A DNA stretch of 64,000 nt from Virgibacillus halodenitrificans JCM 12304 (GTDB taxonomy: Bacteria; Bacillota; Bacilli; Bacillales; Amphibacillaceae). Made by a program: the position numbers and the translations under genes. Location of the stretch: NCBI RefSeq assembly GCF_001310895.1, contig NZ_BAZS01000011.1:29875-93874 (forward strand), in the 5' to 3' direction. Under the pieces are notes generated by a model that was not told the origin of the DNA, did not search any database, and saw only the letters and a program-made list of their open reading frames with translations. Positions 55,874 through 64,000 of the stretch are shown here, in pieces. Every line of letters starts with the position of its first letter. The stretch's first letter is position 1.

Positions 55874-56446
55874 AGTAAAAGCGGCGGTATTTGCATCTGG
55901 AACTGGAAGTAATTTTCAAGCATTGCTGGAGACGGATAACTTACAATGTGAAATTGCTCTTTTAGTATGTGATAACCCTCATGCAGCCGTAATAGATAAA
56001 GCATCTGCCTATAAAATTCCTGTGTGTTCGCTTTTAACCCGAAAAGCTTTTCCTCCAAAGCAGCTTTTGAAGAAAGGATAGTTGAACGACTACAGAAGGC
56101 TGGGATAAGCTGGATTTTCTTAGCGGGCTATATGCGACTCGTGGGTCCCACGCTATTGGAGGCTTTTAATAATAAAATTATAAATATCCACCCATCTCTA
56201 CTGCCTGAATTTCCCGGCAAAGATGCGATTGGCCAGGCGTATCATTCAGGCGTAAGGAAAACGGGAGTAACGATTCATTATGTGGATGAAGGAATGGATA
56301 CAGGGCCAATAATTGCTCAGGAGTCTATAGAAGTTTTAAATGAAGATACAGAACGGTCATTGAAGGAAAAAATACAGCAAGTCGAGCATCAATTGTATCC
56401 AAAAGTAATTAACCAACTTTTACAGCAAAGTGAGGGATTGATATGA
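55866..56446 (+). pseudogene. purN: GAR transformylase PurN, frameshifted near 56020
   Basis: Joined, the gene encodes about 192 aa, near the family's usual length. It begins KAAVFASGTGSNFQALLE; at CCTGTGTGTTCG (about 56019-56030) two extra bases, GT in a GT run, or one lost base, change frame, after which FAFNPKSFSSKAAFEERIVERL continues to INIHPSLLPEFPG (catalytic Asn-His), TGVTIHYVDEGMDTGPII and 56446. Uncorrected, translation stops at 56081. A slippage event in the GT repeat or a read error are both plausible. PurN can be bypassed by a formate-dependent PurT, but none is seen here. Confidence 0.88.
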
Positions 56447-57978
56447 AAAAACGCGCACTGATCAGTGTATCTAACAAAGAAAATATCATTGATTTCGCAA
56501 ACAATCTTACTGAACTAGGGGTGGAAATCATTTCTACTGGTGGGACATTACGTGTCTTGAAGGAAGCTGGAATACCAGCCTTTCCAGTAGATGAAGTGAC
56601 TGGCTTTCCTGAGATTCTTGATGGTCGTGTGAAGACCCTGCATCCGCTTATACATGGTGGCTTACTTGCAAAACGATCAGAGGCAGCGCATATGGAACAA
56701 TTGGAAGCAAATCAAATTACACCAATTGACTTTGTCATTGTGAACCTTTATCCGTTTAAACAAACGCTTGAACAAGAGGGAGTTTCCCATGAAGAAGTGA
56801 TTGAAAACATTGATATTGGTGGACCGACAATGCTACGTGCAGCAGCGAAGAATTACACAGATATTACGGTAGTTGTTGATCCAGCCGATTACTCTTCTGT
56901 TATTGAAAATGTACGAAATAACACACTCGATATGAATAAACGTCAACAGCTTGCTGCAAAGGTATTTCGTCATACGGCAAACTATGATGCATTAATCGCA
57001 AATTATTTCACAGAGCAAACGGAAGAAAGATTTCCTGAAACCTATACGATTACATATGAAAAAGCTCAGAATTTACGTTATGGAGAAAACCCTCATCAAG
57101 AAGCAGCTTTTTATAGAAAACCGCTTAGTGGGGGGATGAATCTTGCCACAGCGCAACAATTACATGGAAAAGAGCTATCCTATAATAATATTCAGGATGC
57201 AAATGCTGCCCTGGAAATTATTGCAGAATACTTGGAATCACCAGCAGTCGTAGCTGTTAAGCATATGAATCCTTGTGGGATTGGAGTTGCTGAAACGATC
57301 AGTAAAGCTTTTGATCGGGCATATGAAGCAGATCCTATTTCCATTTTTGGTGGGATTGTTGCCTCCAATAGAGAAATTGATGAGGAAACTGCAAAGGAGC
57401 TTAGCAAAATATTCTTAGAGATTATACTTGCACCTGGATTTACAGAAAAAGCCTTGGATATTCTAACACAAAAGAAAAATATCCGTCTGCTGAAGTTAGA
57501 TATGGATACGAAAGAGGAAACCACCCACAAGGTAACGAGTGTAGGTGGAGGTGTGTTAATTCAAACACAGGATGATGGGATGGCAAAGCCTGACGAGCTA
57601 ACTGTTGTCACGAAGCGCCAACCAACAGAACAAGAGTTAACCGATTTACTTTTTGCATGGAAAGCTGTTAAGCATGTGAAGTCTAATGCAATTGTACTTG
57701 CAAAAGAAAATCAGACCGTTGGTATCGGAGCTGGCCAGATGAATAGAATAGGAGCAGCCCAAATCGCAATTGAACAAGCAGGAGACAAGGCTTTAGAATC
57801 GGTGCTTGCTTCGGATGCTTTCTTTCCAATGCCGGATACAGTTGAAGCAGCAGTCAAGGCTGGTGTATCAGCAATAATTCAGCCAGGTGGATCTAAGCGT
57901 GATGAGGATTCCATTAAGGTTTGCGATGCACATAACATCGCTATGGTGTATACAGGAATGCGTCATTTTAAACATTAA
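56443..57978 (+). CDS. purH: Bifunctional AICAR transformylase / IMP cyclohydrolase
   Basis: The 511-aa protein has an N-terminal MGS-like cyclohydrolase domain (LISVSNKENIIDFA, EIISTGGT, GFPEILDGRVKTLHP) and a C-terminal transformylase domain (LRYGENPHQEAAFY, KHMNPCGIG). It makes the last two steps to IMP. ATGA overlap with purN. Confidence 0.97.
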   Translation: MKKRALISVSNKENIIDFANNLTELGVEIISTGGTLRVLKEAGIPAFPVDEVTGFPEILDGRVKTLHPLIHGGLLAKRSEAAHMEQLEANQITPIDFVIVNLYPFKQTLEQEGVSHEEVIENIDIGGPTMLRAAAKNYTDITVVVDPADYSSVIENVRNNTLDMNKRQQLAAKVFRHTANYDALIANYFTEQTEERFPETYTITYEKAQNLRYGENPHQEAAFYRKPLSGGMNLATAQQLHGKELSYNNIQDANAALEIIAEYLESPAVVAVKHMNPCGIGVAETISKAFDRAYEADPISIFGGIVASNREIDEETAKELSKIFLEIILAPGFTEKALDILTQKKNIRLLKLDMDTKEETTHKVTSVGGGVLIQTQDDGMAKPDELTVVTKRQPTEQELTDLLFAWKAVKHVKSNAIVLAKENQTVGIGAGQMNRIGAAQIAIEQAGDKALESVLASDAFFPMPDTVEAAVKAGVSAIIQPGGSKRDEDSIKVCDAHNIAMVYTGMRHFKH

Positions 57979-58014
57979 ATAAAACAACCCAGCACGCTTG
58001 AAAGGGGACTGAAA

Positions 58015-59259
58015 ATGAACGTATTAGTTGTTGGCCGGGGTGGTCGTGAGCATAGTATTATTAATAAATTGACTAAAAGTCCGCAGGTGGATAACCTCTA
58101 TGCAGCACCAGGGAATGGAGGTATTAGGGAAGAGGCAGCATGTGTAGAAATTGATGAAATGGATATACAGGGTTTGATTGAATTTGCTAAAACTAATTCT
58201 ATTGACCTTACTATTGTCGGACCGGAAAATCCATTAAATGAAGGTATTGCCAATCATTTTATAGAAGCGGGGTTAACCGTATTCGCACCTTCAAAAGAAG
58301 CTGCTTTGTTAGAAGGAAGTAAAAGCTTTGCTAAAGGTTTTATGAAAAAACATAACATTCCAACAGCCGCTTATGCGACTTTTACCTCGGTGGAAAAGGC
58401 GAAAGATTATATTGAAGAAAAGGGTGCGCCCATTGTTATTAAAGCAGACGGCCTAGCTGCCGGCAAAGGTGTAGTGGTTGCATTTACTAAAGAACAAGCA
58501 TTGGAAGCTGTAGACCAAATGATGGTTAATAAGGCGTTCGCGGAAGCTGGAGCAACGATTGTTATAGAGGAATTCCTTGAAGGGAAAGAGTTCTCATTAA
58601 TGGCCTTTGTTCATGGTAATAAGGTTTTTCCAATGGTAACTGCTCGAGATCATAAGCGTGCTTTTGATAACGACCAAGGACCAAATACTGGAGGAATGGG
58701 TGCTTTTGCTCCGGTTGCAGACATAACCAAGGAGCATCTTGACTTTGCTTATTCAGAGATTCTGCAAAAAACGGCTGACGGGTTAGTAGAGGAAGGACGC
58801 TCATTTACCGGAATACTTTATGCAGGACTCATTATGACTAAAGAAGGGCCAAAGGTCATCGAATTTAATACACGCTTTGGTGATCCGGAAACCCAAGTTG
58901 TATTACCATTACTAAAAAATGATCTCGTACAGGTAATAAAGGATGTTCTTCAAGGAGAGGATCCACAACTTGAATGGGAGAAAGCTTCATGTGTCGGTGT
59001 TGTTATCGCTTCTGAAGGGTACCCGGGTACATATAAAAAGGGGATAAAATTGCCAGAATGGAAACATGCCCCAAATTTCTTTGCCATACATGCTGGCACA
59101 AAGTGGGACGGGGAAACAATCGTCTCGGATGGAGGCAGAGTGCTATTAGCAGGCGCTAAAGAAGTTAACCAAGAAGCAGCACAACGTACCGTATACGAAA
59201 TGCTTGATTCACTGAAGGTGAAGGAAGGCTTTTTCTATCGTAAAGATATTGGCATGTGA
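58015..59259 (+). CDS. purD: Phosphoribosylamine-glycine ligase (GAR synthetase)
   Basis: The 414-aa ATP-grasp enzyme has MNVLVVGRGGREHS, APGNGGI, KADGLAAGKGVVVA, DHKRAFDNDQGPNTGGMGA and EFNTRFGDPETQ. It is the last gene of the operon, 36 bases after purH, with GAAAGGGGAC as SD and a terminator behind it. Confidence 0.97.
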   Translation: MNVLVVGRGGREHSIINKLTKSPQVDNLYAAPGNGGIREEAACVEIDEMDIQGLIEFAKTNSIDLTIVGPENPLNEGIANHFIEAGLTVFAPSKEAALLEGSKSFAKGFMKKHNIPTAAYATFTSVEKAKDYIEEKGAPIVIKADGLAAGKGVVVAFTKEQALEAVDQMMVNKAFAEAGATIVIEEFLEGKEFSLMAFVHGNKVFPMVTARDHKRAFDNDQGPNTGGMGAFAPVADITKEHLDFAYSEILQKTADGLVEEGRSFTGILYAGLIMTKEGPKVIEFNTRFGDPETQVVLPLLKNDLVQVIKDVLQGEDPQLEWEKASCVGVVIASEGYPGTYKKGIKLPEWKHAPNFFAIHAGTKWDGETIVSDGGRVLLAGAKEVNQEAAQRTVYEMLDSLKVKEGFFYRKDIGM

Positions 59260-59262
59260 TCT

Positions 59263-59300
59263 AATCCACTCTCATATTGTAATGAGAGTGGATTTTTTTA
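59263..59300 (+). terminator. Terminator of the purE-purD operon
   Basis: AATCCACTCTCA (59263-59274) pairs with TGAGAGTGGATT (59283-59294), followed by TTTTT. Of the following 59301-59518, only a TATAAT at 59440-59445 without a good -35 is notable. Confidence 0.92.
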
Positions 59301-59518
59301 TTCGGAAACCGATAAACAGAACCTGTGAAGTAGCCAGAGCCTGAAACATAAGTAATCTGAATAGTTCGTAAGGGGATTACTTTATTTTAGCTCGTTCTAA
59401 GGCTCAATGAATTGAAATTTTTGTCACAAAATAGTCATGTATAATTTACAGTAACTTTACTGCGTTAAAGTGGGAAATGTGTTAAACTAGAAAAAAATAA
59501 TTTGTTGGAGAGTTGTTC

Positions 59519-61261
59519 ATGCTTGATAAGGGATACTTTTGGAGAAATAGAGAATTAAGACGACATGTCAGGGTATTGGATGGATTAGAAGCTCCTACCT
59601 TGGTTTTAAAAAATAGTACGTATTTAAATACATTTACAAAGCAGTGGCTGGAAGGCCATATTTGGATCGTTGATGATCGTATTGTGTATGTTGGAAGTAA
59701 ACTACCAAGGAACACAAGTGGGACGGAAATAAAAGATTGTGAAGGAAAATACTTGGTTCCCGGTTATATAGAGCCACATGCCCATCCTTTTCAACTATAC
59801 AATCCAGAGGAATTGGCGAATTATGCAGCCAGATTTGGCACGACCACATTAATTAATGACAATATGTTGTGGCTTTTTTTATTAGAACAGAAGAAAGCGT
59901 TTACTTTATTGGAGGAGTTTAGTAAGTTACCATCCTCAATGTATTGGTGGGCTCGTTTTGATGCTCAAACAGAACTACAGGATGAGGAGGAAATGTTTAA
60001 CACTCCTGATGTACTCTCCTGGTTATCACATCCGGCAGTTGTCCAAGGAGGAGAATTAACATCATGGCCAAAATTGCTGGCAGGAGATGATCGCCTTCTA
60101 TACTGGATTCAGGAAGCTAAACGGCTTGGTAAGCCTGTGGAAGGCCATTTTCCTGGAGCCTCGGAAAAGACTTTGACTAAAATGAAATTGTTAGGAGTAA
60201 GTGCGGATCATGAGTCAATGACTGGAGAAGAGGTAATCCAGCGCTTGCAGCTAGGCTATCGTGTTGGGTTAAGACATTCTTCCATTAGACCAGACCTACC
60301 TAAATTAATAGATGAGATTGTAAAGCTAAAGCTACCAACCTATGATAATCTGACCTTTACAACAGATGGAGCTACGCCTGGTTTCTATGAACATGGGTTG
60401 ATTAATATTTGTATTGAAATAGCTATCGAACATGGGATTCCTGTGGAAGATGCTTATCGAATGGCCAGTTATAATGCAGCAGTTCATTATAATATGGAAG
60501 AACAGCTTGGGAGTATTTCTCCTGGTCGCATCGCACATATAAATATCTTACAAGAAAAAGATAATCCACATCCGACAGGGGTGTTAGCAAAAGGGAAGTG
60601 GGTTGTGAAAGAGGGAGTCGCAAAAGAACAAAAACAGTTGATAGACTGGGAAAAATACGGACTGAAAAGCTTAGAACTTGATTGGGAAATGGATGAGAAC
60701 GAATTGCAATTTTCTGTTCCGGTAGGTCTTGACTTGGTTAATGATGTAATTATTAAGCCGTATGCAATTGAAACGGATATCACGCTGGAGGAAATCCCCT
60801 CTGATAAAAATGAAGCTTTCTTATTGTTAATTGATCGTGAAGGTAAATGGCGAGTCAATACGACAATAAGAGGATTTACTGAAGGCCTCGGTGCAATTGC
60901 AAGTTCGTATTCAACTACTGGCGACCTTGTTTTTATTGGGAAAAGTAAACCGGATATTTTACTTGCGTGGAAAAGATTAAAAGCAATCGGTGGAGGCATT
61001 GTCCTTGTACATGAGGGAGAAGTGCTCCTTGAAATACCTTTGAATTTAAGTGGTATTATGCACAATGGTACAATGGAAGAGCTTATTGCAAAAGAAAATA
61101 AGTTCAAACAGATCTTGAAAGATTTTGGTTACCCTTATAATGATCCGATTTATACCATCTTCTTCTTATCGTCAACTCACTTACCATATATACGTATTAC
61201 ACAGCAAGGAATTGTCGATGTTATAAAGAAAGAAGTACTCTTTCCAGCCAACATGTGCTAG
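59519..61261 (+). CDS. yerA: Adenine deaminase-like amidohydrolase YerA
   Basis: ATG 59519 after TTGGAGAG gives 580 aa, the length of B. subtilis YerA. It has the metal-binding PGYIEPHAHP, further His in VEGHFPGAS and SADHESMTGEE, TTDGATP and the C-terminal adenine deaminase domain (GGGIVLV). It resembles adenine deaminase (adenine to hypoxanthine plus ammonia), which would feed salvage, but YerA-type enzymes are diverged and the substrate is not proven. Confidence 0.88.
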   Translation: MLDKGYFWRNRELRRHVRVLDGLEAPTLVLKNSTYLNTFTKQWLEGHIWIVDDRIVYVGSKLPRNTSGTEIKDCEGKYLVPGYIEPHAHPFQLYNPEELANYAARFGTTTLINDNMLWLFLLEQKKAFTLLEEFSKLPSSMYWWARFDAQTELQDEEEMFNTPDVLSWLSHPAVVQGGELTSWPKLLAGDDRLLYWIQEAKRLGKPVEGHFPGASEKTLTKMKLLGVSADHESMTGEEVIQRLQLGYRVGLRHSSIRPDLPKLIDEIVKLKLPTYDNLTFTTDGATPGFYEHGLINICIEIAIEHGIPVEDAYRMASYNAAVHYNMEEQLGSISPGRIAHINILQEKDNPHPTGVLAKGKWVVKEGVAKEQKQLIDWEKYGLKSLELDWEMDENELQFSVPVGLDLVNDVIIKPYAIETDITLEEIPSDKNEAFLLLIDREGKWRVNTTIRGFTEGLGAIASSYSTTGDLVFIGKSKPDILLAWKRLKAIGGGIVLVHEGEVLLEIPLNLSGIMHNGTMEELIAKENKFKQILKDFGYPYNDPIYTIFFLSSTHLPYIRITQQGIVDVIKKEVLFPANMC

Positions 61262-61303
61262 CGTATAATAGATTATAAGAATTTATTAAAAAGGTGTGGG
61301 GTC

Positions 61304-62347
61304 ATGAGGAAGTTACTATTCAGTCTGCTCATTTTAATGCTTATTTTGGCAGGCTGTTCAAAAGAGGAACGAAAAGCAGAAAACAGTGAATCAAAAGAAA
61401 ATAGTGTTCAGGAAAAATCACAGATACCAGACAAACAAGAGAAGGTCTATCCTTTAACTGGAAAGAAAGCCACTGATAATATAAATCAACGTATGATTGG
61501 TGTAATGGTAAATAATCATACAAAAGCAAGACCCCAAACAGGCCTATCACAGGCAGATATGGTTTTTGAAATTTTAGCTGAAGGGCAAATCACCCGGTTT
61601 CTGGCTTTGTTTCAAAGTGAACTGCCGGAAGTAGTAGGCCCTGTGCGGAGTGCGCGTGAATATTACTTTGAATTGGCAAAGGGATATGGAGCACTGTATA
61701 TTTATCATGGTGCAGCCGGGTTTGTTAATGATATGATTAAGGATAGAGGCATTGAGCATTTGGATGGCGCAATGTATGATAATGATGGTAATTTGTTTAA
61801 ACGGGAGTCTTTTAGAAAAGCACCTCATAACTCGTATTTACAGGTAGATGCTGTATATGATGTTGCTTCCAAAAAAGGTTATAAAACTACACATGAATAC
61901 GAACCATTGCCGTTTTTATCAAAAAAAGAAGTAAAAGAGCTTTCTGGCGAACCGGCAAAGCATGCCAAGATCACTTACTCAGATAACCCAATGGAAATAG
62001 TGGAATATGAGTATAATGGAGATGGGGCATATAAACGGTTTAATGACGGAGAGCAAACGGTGGAGCTCAATACAGAAGAAGCGATTCAAGTTGAAAATGT
62101 ACTTATCGTAGAAACAGATCACAAAATAATTGATAAAGCAGGACGTCGTTCAGTTGATATGACATCAGGCGGTGATGCATACTTGCTTCAAAATGGACAA
62201 GTACAAAAGCTCCAGTGGGAAAATCGGGATGGTAGAATTATTCCAGTTAAAGATGGCAATGCTGTTGGCTTTGTTCCCGGTAAAACTTGGATTAATGTAA
62301 TACCGTCAAGTCCTGGTCTGCAACAAATGGTTACAATAATGAACTAG
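61304..62347 (+). CDS. yerB: DUF3048 lipoprotein YerB
   Basis: The 347-aa protein has a lipoprotein signal with lipobox LAGC (Cys about 19), a Glu/Lys/Ser-rich linker and a DUF3048 domain (MIGVMVNNHTKARPQTGLSQADMVFEILAEGQITRFLALFQS, GPVRSAREYYFELAKGYGALYIYHG). It should be anchored on the outer membrane face. Function unknown. It is followed by yerC as in B. subtilis. Confidence 0.92.
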   Translation: MRKLLFSLLILMLILAGCSKEERKAENSESKENSVQEKSQIPDKQEKVYPLTGKKATDNINQRMIGVMVNNHTKARPQTGLSQADMVFEILAEGQITRFLALFQSELPEVVGPVRSAREYYFELAKGYGALYIYHGAAGFVNDMIKDRGIEHLDGAMYDNDGNLFKRESFRKAPHNSYLQVDAVYDVASKKGYKTTHEYEPLPFLSKKEVKELSGEPAKHAKITYSDNPMEIVEYEYNGDGAYKRFNDGEQTVELNTEEAIQVENVLIVETDHKIIDKAGRRSVDMTSGGDAYLLQNGQVQKLQWENRDGRIIPVKDGNAVGFVPGKTWINVIPSSPGLQQMVTIMN

Positions 62348-62370
62348 TTAAGGAGCAGGAGGTGTTCGTT

Positions 62371-62667
62371 TTGCAAATTGATAAATTGCGAGGTAAACAA
62401 TTAGATCAAATGTTTGATGCTATTCTTTCATTAAAGGATCGAGAGGAATGCTATCGTTTTTTTGATGATATGGCTACAATGTCTGAGATTCATGCAATGT
62501 CTCAGCGCCTGCAAGTAGCAAAAATGTTAAGTGAAGGCAGAACATATAATGCCATTGAGCAGGAAACAAATGCATCAACAGCTACTATTTCACGTGTGAG
62601 AAGATGCATGAACTATGGTAGTGATGGATACAAGATGGTGTTAGACAGAATTATGGATGAGGGATAA
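62371..62667 (+). CDS. yerC: TrpR-like DNA-binding protein YerC
   Basis: TTG 62371 lies 6 bases after a perfect AGGAGGTG, giving 98 aa starting MQIDKLRGKQLDQMFDAILSL; an in-frame GTG at 62362 is inside that SD. The TrpR-type HTH is clear: AMSQRLQVAKMLSEGRTYNAIEQETNASTATISRVRRCMNYG. Members of the family act as repressors; B. subtilis YerC has been linked to histidine gene control. Probably co-transcribed with yerB. Confidence 0.93.
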   Translation: MQIDKLRGKQLDQMFDAILSLKDREECYRFFDDMATMSEIHAMSQRLQVAKMLSEGRTYNAIEQETNASTATISRVRRCMNYGSDGYKMVLDRIMDEG

Positions 62668-62671
62668 TAAG

Positions 62672-62707
62672 AAGAGATGCCGTTTCAACTAACGCATCTC
62701 TTTTTTT
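62672..62707 (+). terminator. Terminator of yerB-yerC
   Basis: AAGAGATGC (62672-62680) pairs with GCATCTCTT (62694-62702), followed by a T run to 62707. Confidence 0.88.
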
Positions 62708-62756
62708 ACAAGAAGCTCAGCTATATTATTACACATAATATAAAAACTCTGAACTG

Positions 62757-63103
62757 ACTAAGAATATAGAGGCTGCGTAAATCACCGCTACGGGGAAATA
62801 TTCCGCTTTCCGCGGGCGGCTGATGAGCTTCCTCACGCTACGCGTTCGGGGATCTCATCGAGGCCTCTCCTCCCGCAGGAGTCTACATATTTCCCCTTCG
62901 CTACTTTTTACTATTATATCTAAGAAAAAAATTGCGTTAGCATACACTCAAAATACGCTGTGTAAGAATTGATTGGAGTGGAATGCGGCTACTCCTGCCG
63001 GGCGGCAAAGAAGACACTTTGAGGTAACGAAAAGATGTCGCGCTTGTACCCGGAGGTGTGAATGCGTCCGCATGCAACGAAAATCAATGAGTACATCCAC
63101 TTC
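62757..63103 (-). repeat. Composite dispersed repeat, copy D
   Basis: Module 1 is inverted (62785-62903: CGGGGAAATATTCCGC, TTTCCGCGGGCGG, CTCCCGCAGGAGTCT, ATATTTCCCCTTCGCT). Module 2 follows (about 62965-63103: ATTGATTGGAGTGG, TGTACCCGGAGGTGTGAA, GAAAATCAATGAG) in the same order as copy C. CTAAG and GGCTGCGTAAATCACCG beside module 1 are shared with copy B. No gene lies in 62708-63234. Confidence 0.75.
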
Positions 63104-63234
63104 TTTAAAATGAGAAAAACTCTACTCCGTAGTTTCTTCCACTTATGTCCAAACTATTATAAGCAAGAATGCTAAGTATACTATTCCTAAAGTCTTTTAT
63201 TAAAACTGATAAGATTGTTTTGGGGGGAGTTTGT

Positions 63235-64000
63235 GTGAAACCAATTATTGATGCACATATACATCTGGATTTATATAGTGCCGAAGAAAGAAGCAGTCTT
63301 CTGCAGGGATTAGATAAGACCAGCACAGAAGCACTTATTTGTGTGTCAAATAACTATGAATCTGCTAAAAAAATATGCAAATTGGCGAAGCAAGATAGAC
63401 GTATTAAGCCTGGAGTTGGCTATCATCCTGAACAGGAACTACCTACTGATACGGAAAAAGAAGCATTGTTCCATTATATAAAGAAGCATCATAAAGAGAT
63501 AACTGCCATCGGTGAAGTTGGTCTCCCATATTATACGCGAAAAAAGAATCCTGAAGTTTCACTCACTCCATACATAGAGCTACTCGAAGATTTCGTTAAA
63601 ATAGCTGCAGACTTAGATAAACCGATCGTTCTTCATGCTATTTATGAGGATGCCCCTCTTGTATGTGACCTTTTGGAAAAGCATCATATACAGGCCGCGC
63701 ATTTTCATTGGTTTAAAGGAGATACAAAAACAGTCGAGAGAATGATTTCAAATGGATATTATATCTCCATTACTCCTGATTGCTTATACGAACAAGAAAT
63801 CAGGGAAATAGTACGTACTTACCCATTGGAGCAAATGATGGTAGAAACGGATGGACCGTGGCCTTTCAAAGGGCCTTTTCAACATCAATTGACACACCCT
63901 AAAATGATACATGCATCTATTGCGGAAATAGCTAAGTTAAAGGGACGGGATTTAGGACAAGTATATGATAAACTATATGAAAACACAGTAAAGTTTTATC
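63235..64000 (+). CDS. TatD-like metal-dependent hydrolase (3' end outside window)
   Basis: GTG 63235 follows GGGGGGAG. The open frame runs off the window after 255 residues. It has the N-terminal metal motif DAHIHLD, GVGYHPEQE, IGEVGLPYY, VLHAIYEDA, FHWFKGD and METDGPWPF, matching TatD-family hydrolases (DNase or phosphodiesterase-like). It is more diverged than the housekeeping TatD paralogue (YabD type); METDGPWPF stands for the usual ETDAPYL. Function not certain. Confidence 0.82.
   Translation, partial: MKPIIDAHIHLDLYSAEERSSLLQGLDKTSTEALICVSNNYESAKKICKLAKQDRRIKPGVGYHPEQELPTDTEKEALFHYIKKHHKEITAIGEVGLPYYTRKKNPEVSLTPYIELLEDFVKIAADLDKPIVLHAIYEDAPLVCDLLEKHHIQAAHFHWFKGDTKTVERMISNGYYISITPDCLYEQEIREIVRTYPLEQMMVETDGPWPFKGPFQHQLTHPKMIHASIAEIAKLKGRDLGQVYDKLYENTVKFY

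Noticed and set aside
1..64000. CRISPR arrays, tRNA or rRNA genes, transposase genes
   Set aside because: No regularly spaced repeats with unique spacers, no tRNA cloverleaf or rRNA sequence, and no transposase motif were found in the window.

Overview
The window is AT-rich, densely coded chromosomal DNA from a low-GC Gram-positive, endospore-forming member of the Bacillaceae. A GerA-type germination operon, a Bce-type antimicrobial-peptide module, bacterial nitric oxide synthase, a GsiB-like stress locus and strong SD sequences support this. Gene order yeaC-yeaD-yebA-guaA-pbuG-...-yebE-...-purEKBCSQLFMNHD-...-yerA-yerB-yerC follows the Bacillus subtilis chromosome. Two BCCT osmolyte transporters suggest a halotolerant genus of the Oceanobacillus/Virgibacillus type; that is inference, since no rRNA is present.

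Layout: 1-2.0 kb is very AT-rich accessory DNA with an unknown 204-aa gene, a 36-aa membrane peptide and a YkvS-like gene. 2.0-10 kb holds an FMN reductase, a broken MurE-like ligase, a bltR/bltD-like pair with a MerR-type promoter, a TetR-BCCT pair and a FetAB-like ABC exporter whose ATPase gene is frameshifted. 10-14.6 kb is a complete Bce-type module (regulator, kinase, ATPase, permease) with BceR-like operators before the transporter genes. 15-19.6 kb is a second BCCT operon with a TetR regulator and an S15-type hydrolase. 19.7-29.5 kb has an MscS channel, nitric oxide synthase, the gerABC operon plus a small membrane protein, an amidase and an AbgT transporter. 30-32.5 kb holds a 412-aa protein that looks like a proteasome-type Ntn hydrolase, a small charged protein and two tandem KGG-repeat stress proteins. 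32.7-37.2 kb is moxR-DUF58-transglutaminase.

37.2-59.3 kb is purine territory. guaA, pbuG and the purE-purD operon each follow a guanine riboswitch, and pbuG and purE also carry matching pairs of PurR boxes at identical spacing before the promoter. The operon encodes every step from PRPP to IMP. Genes between pbuG and purE (MFS, msrA, MOSC, hsp20, yebE, GNAT) are unrelated. After the operon come yerA, yerB, yerC and a TatD-like gene cut by the window end.

Four otherwise conserved genes (murE-like, fetA-like, purL, purN) each carry one small frameshift. For purL and purN inside an otherwise intact operon, sequencing error is at least as likely as true gene loss. A dispersed hairpin repeat occurs at four places (14.7, 29.6-30.0, 41.0-41.3 and 62.8-63.1 kb); three are composites of the same two modules. 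The most unusual item is the proteasome-like protein at 30.1-31.4 kb.
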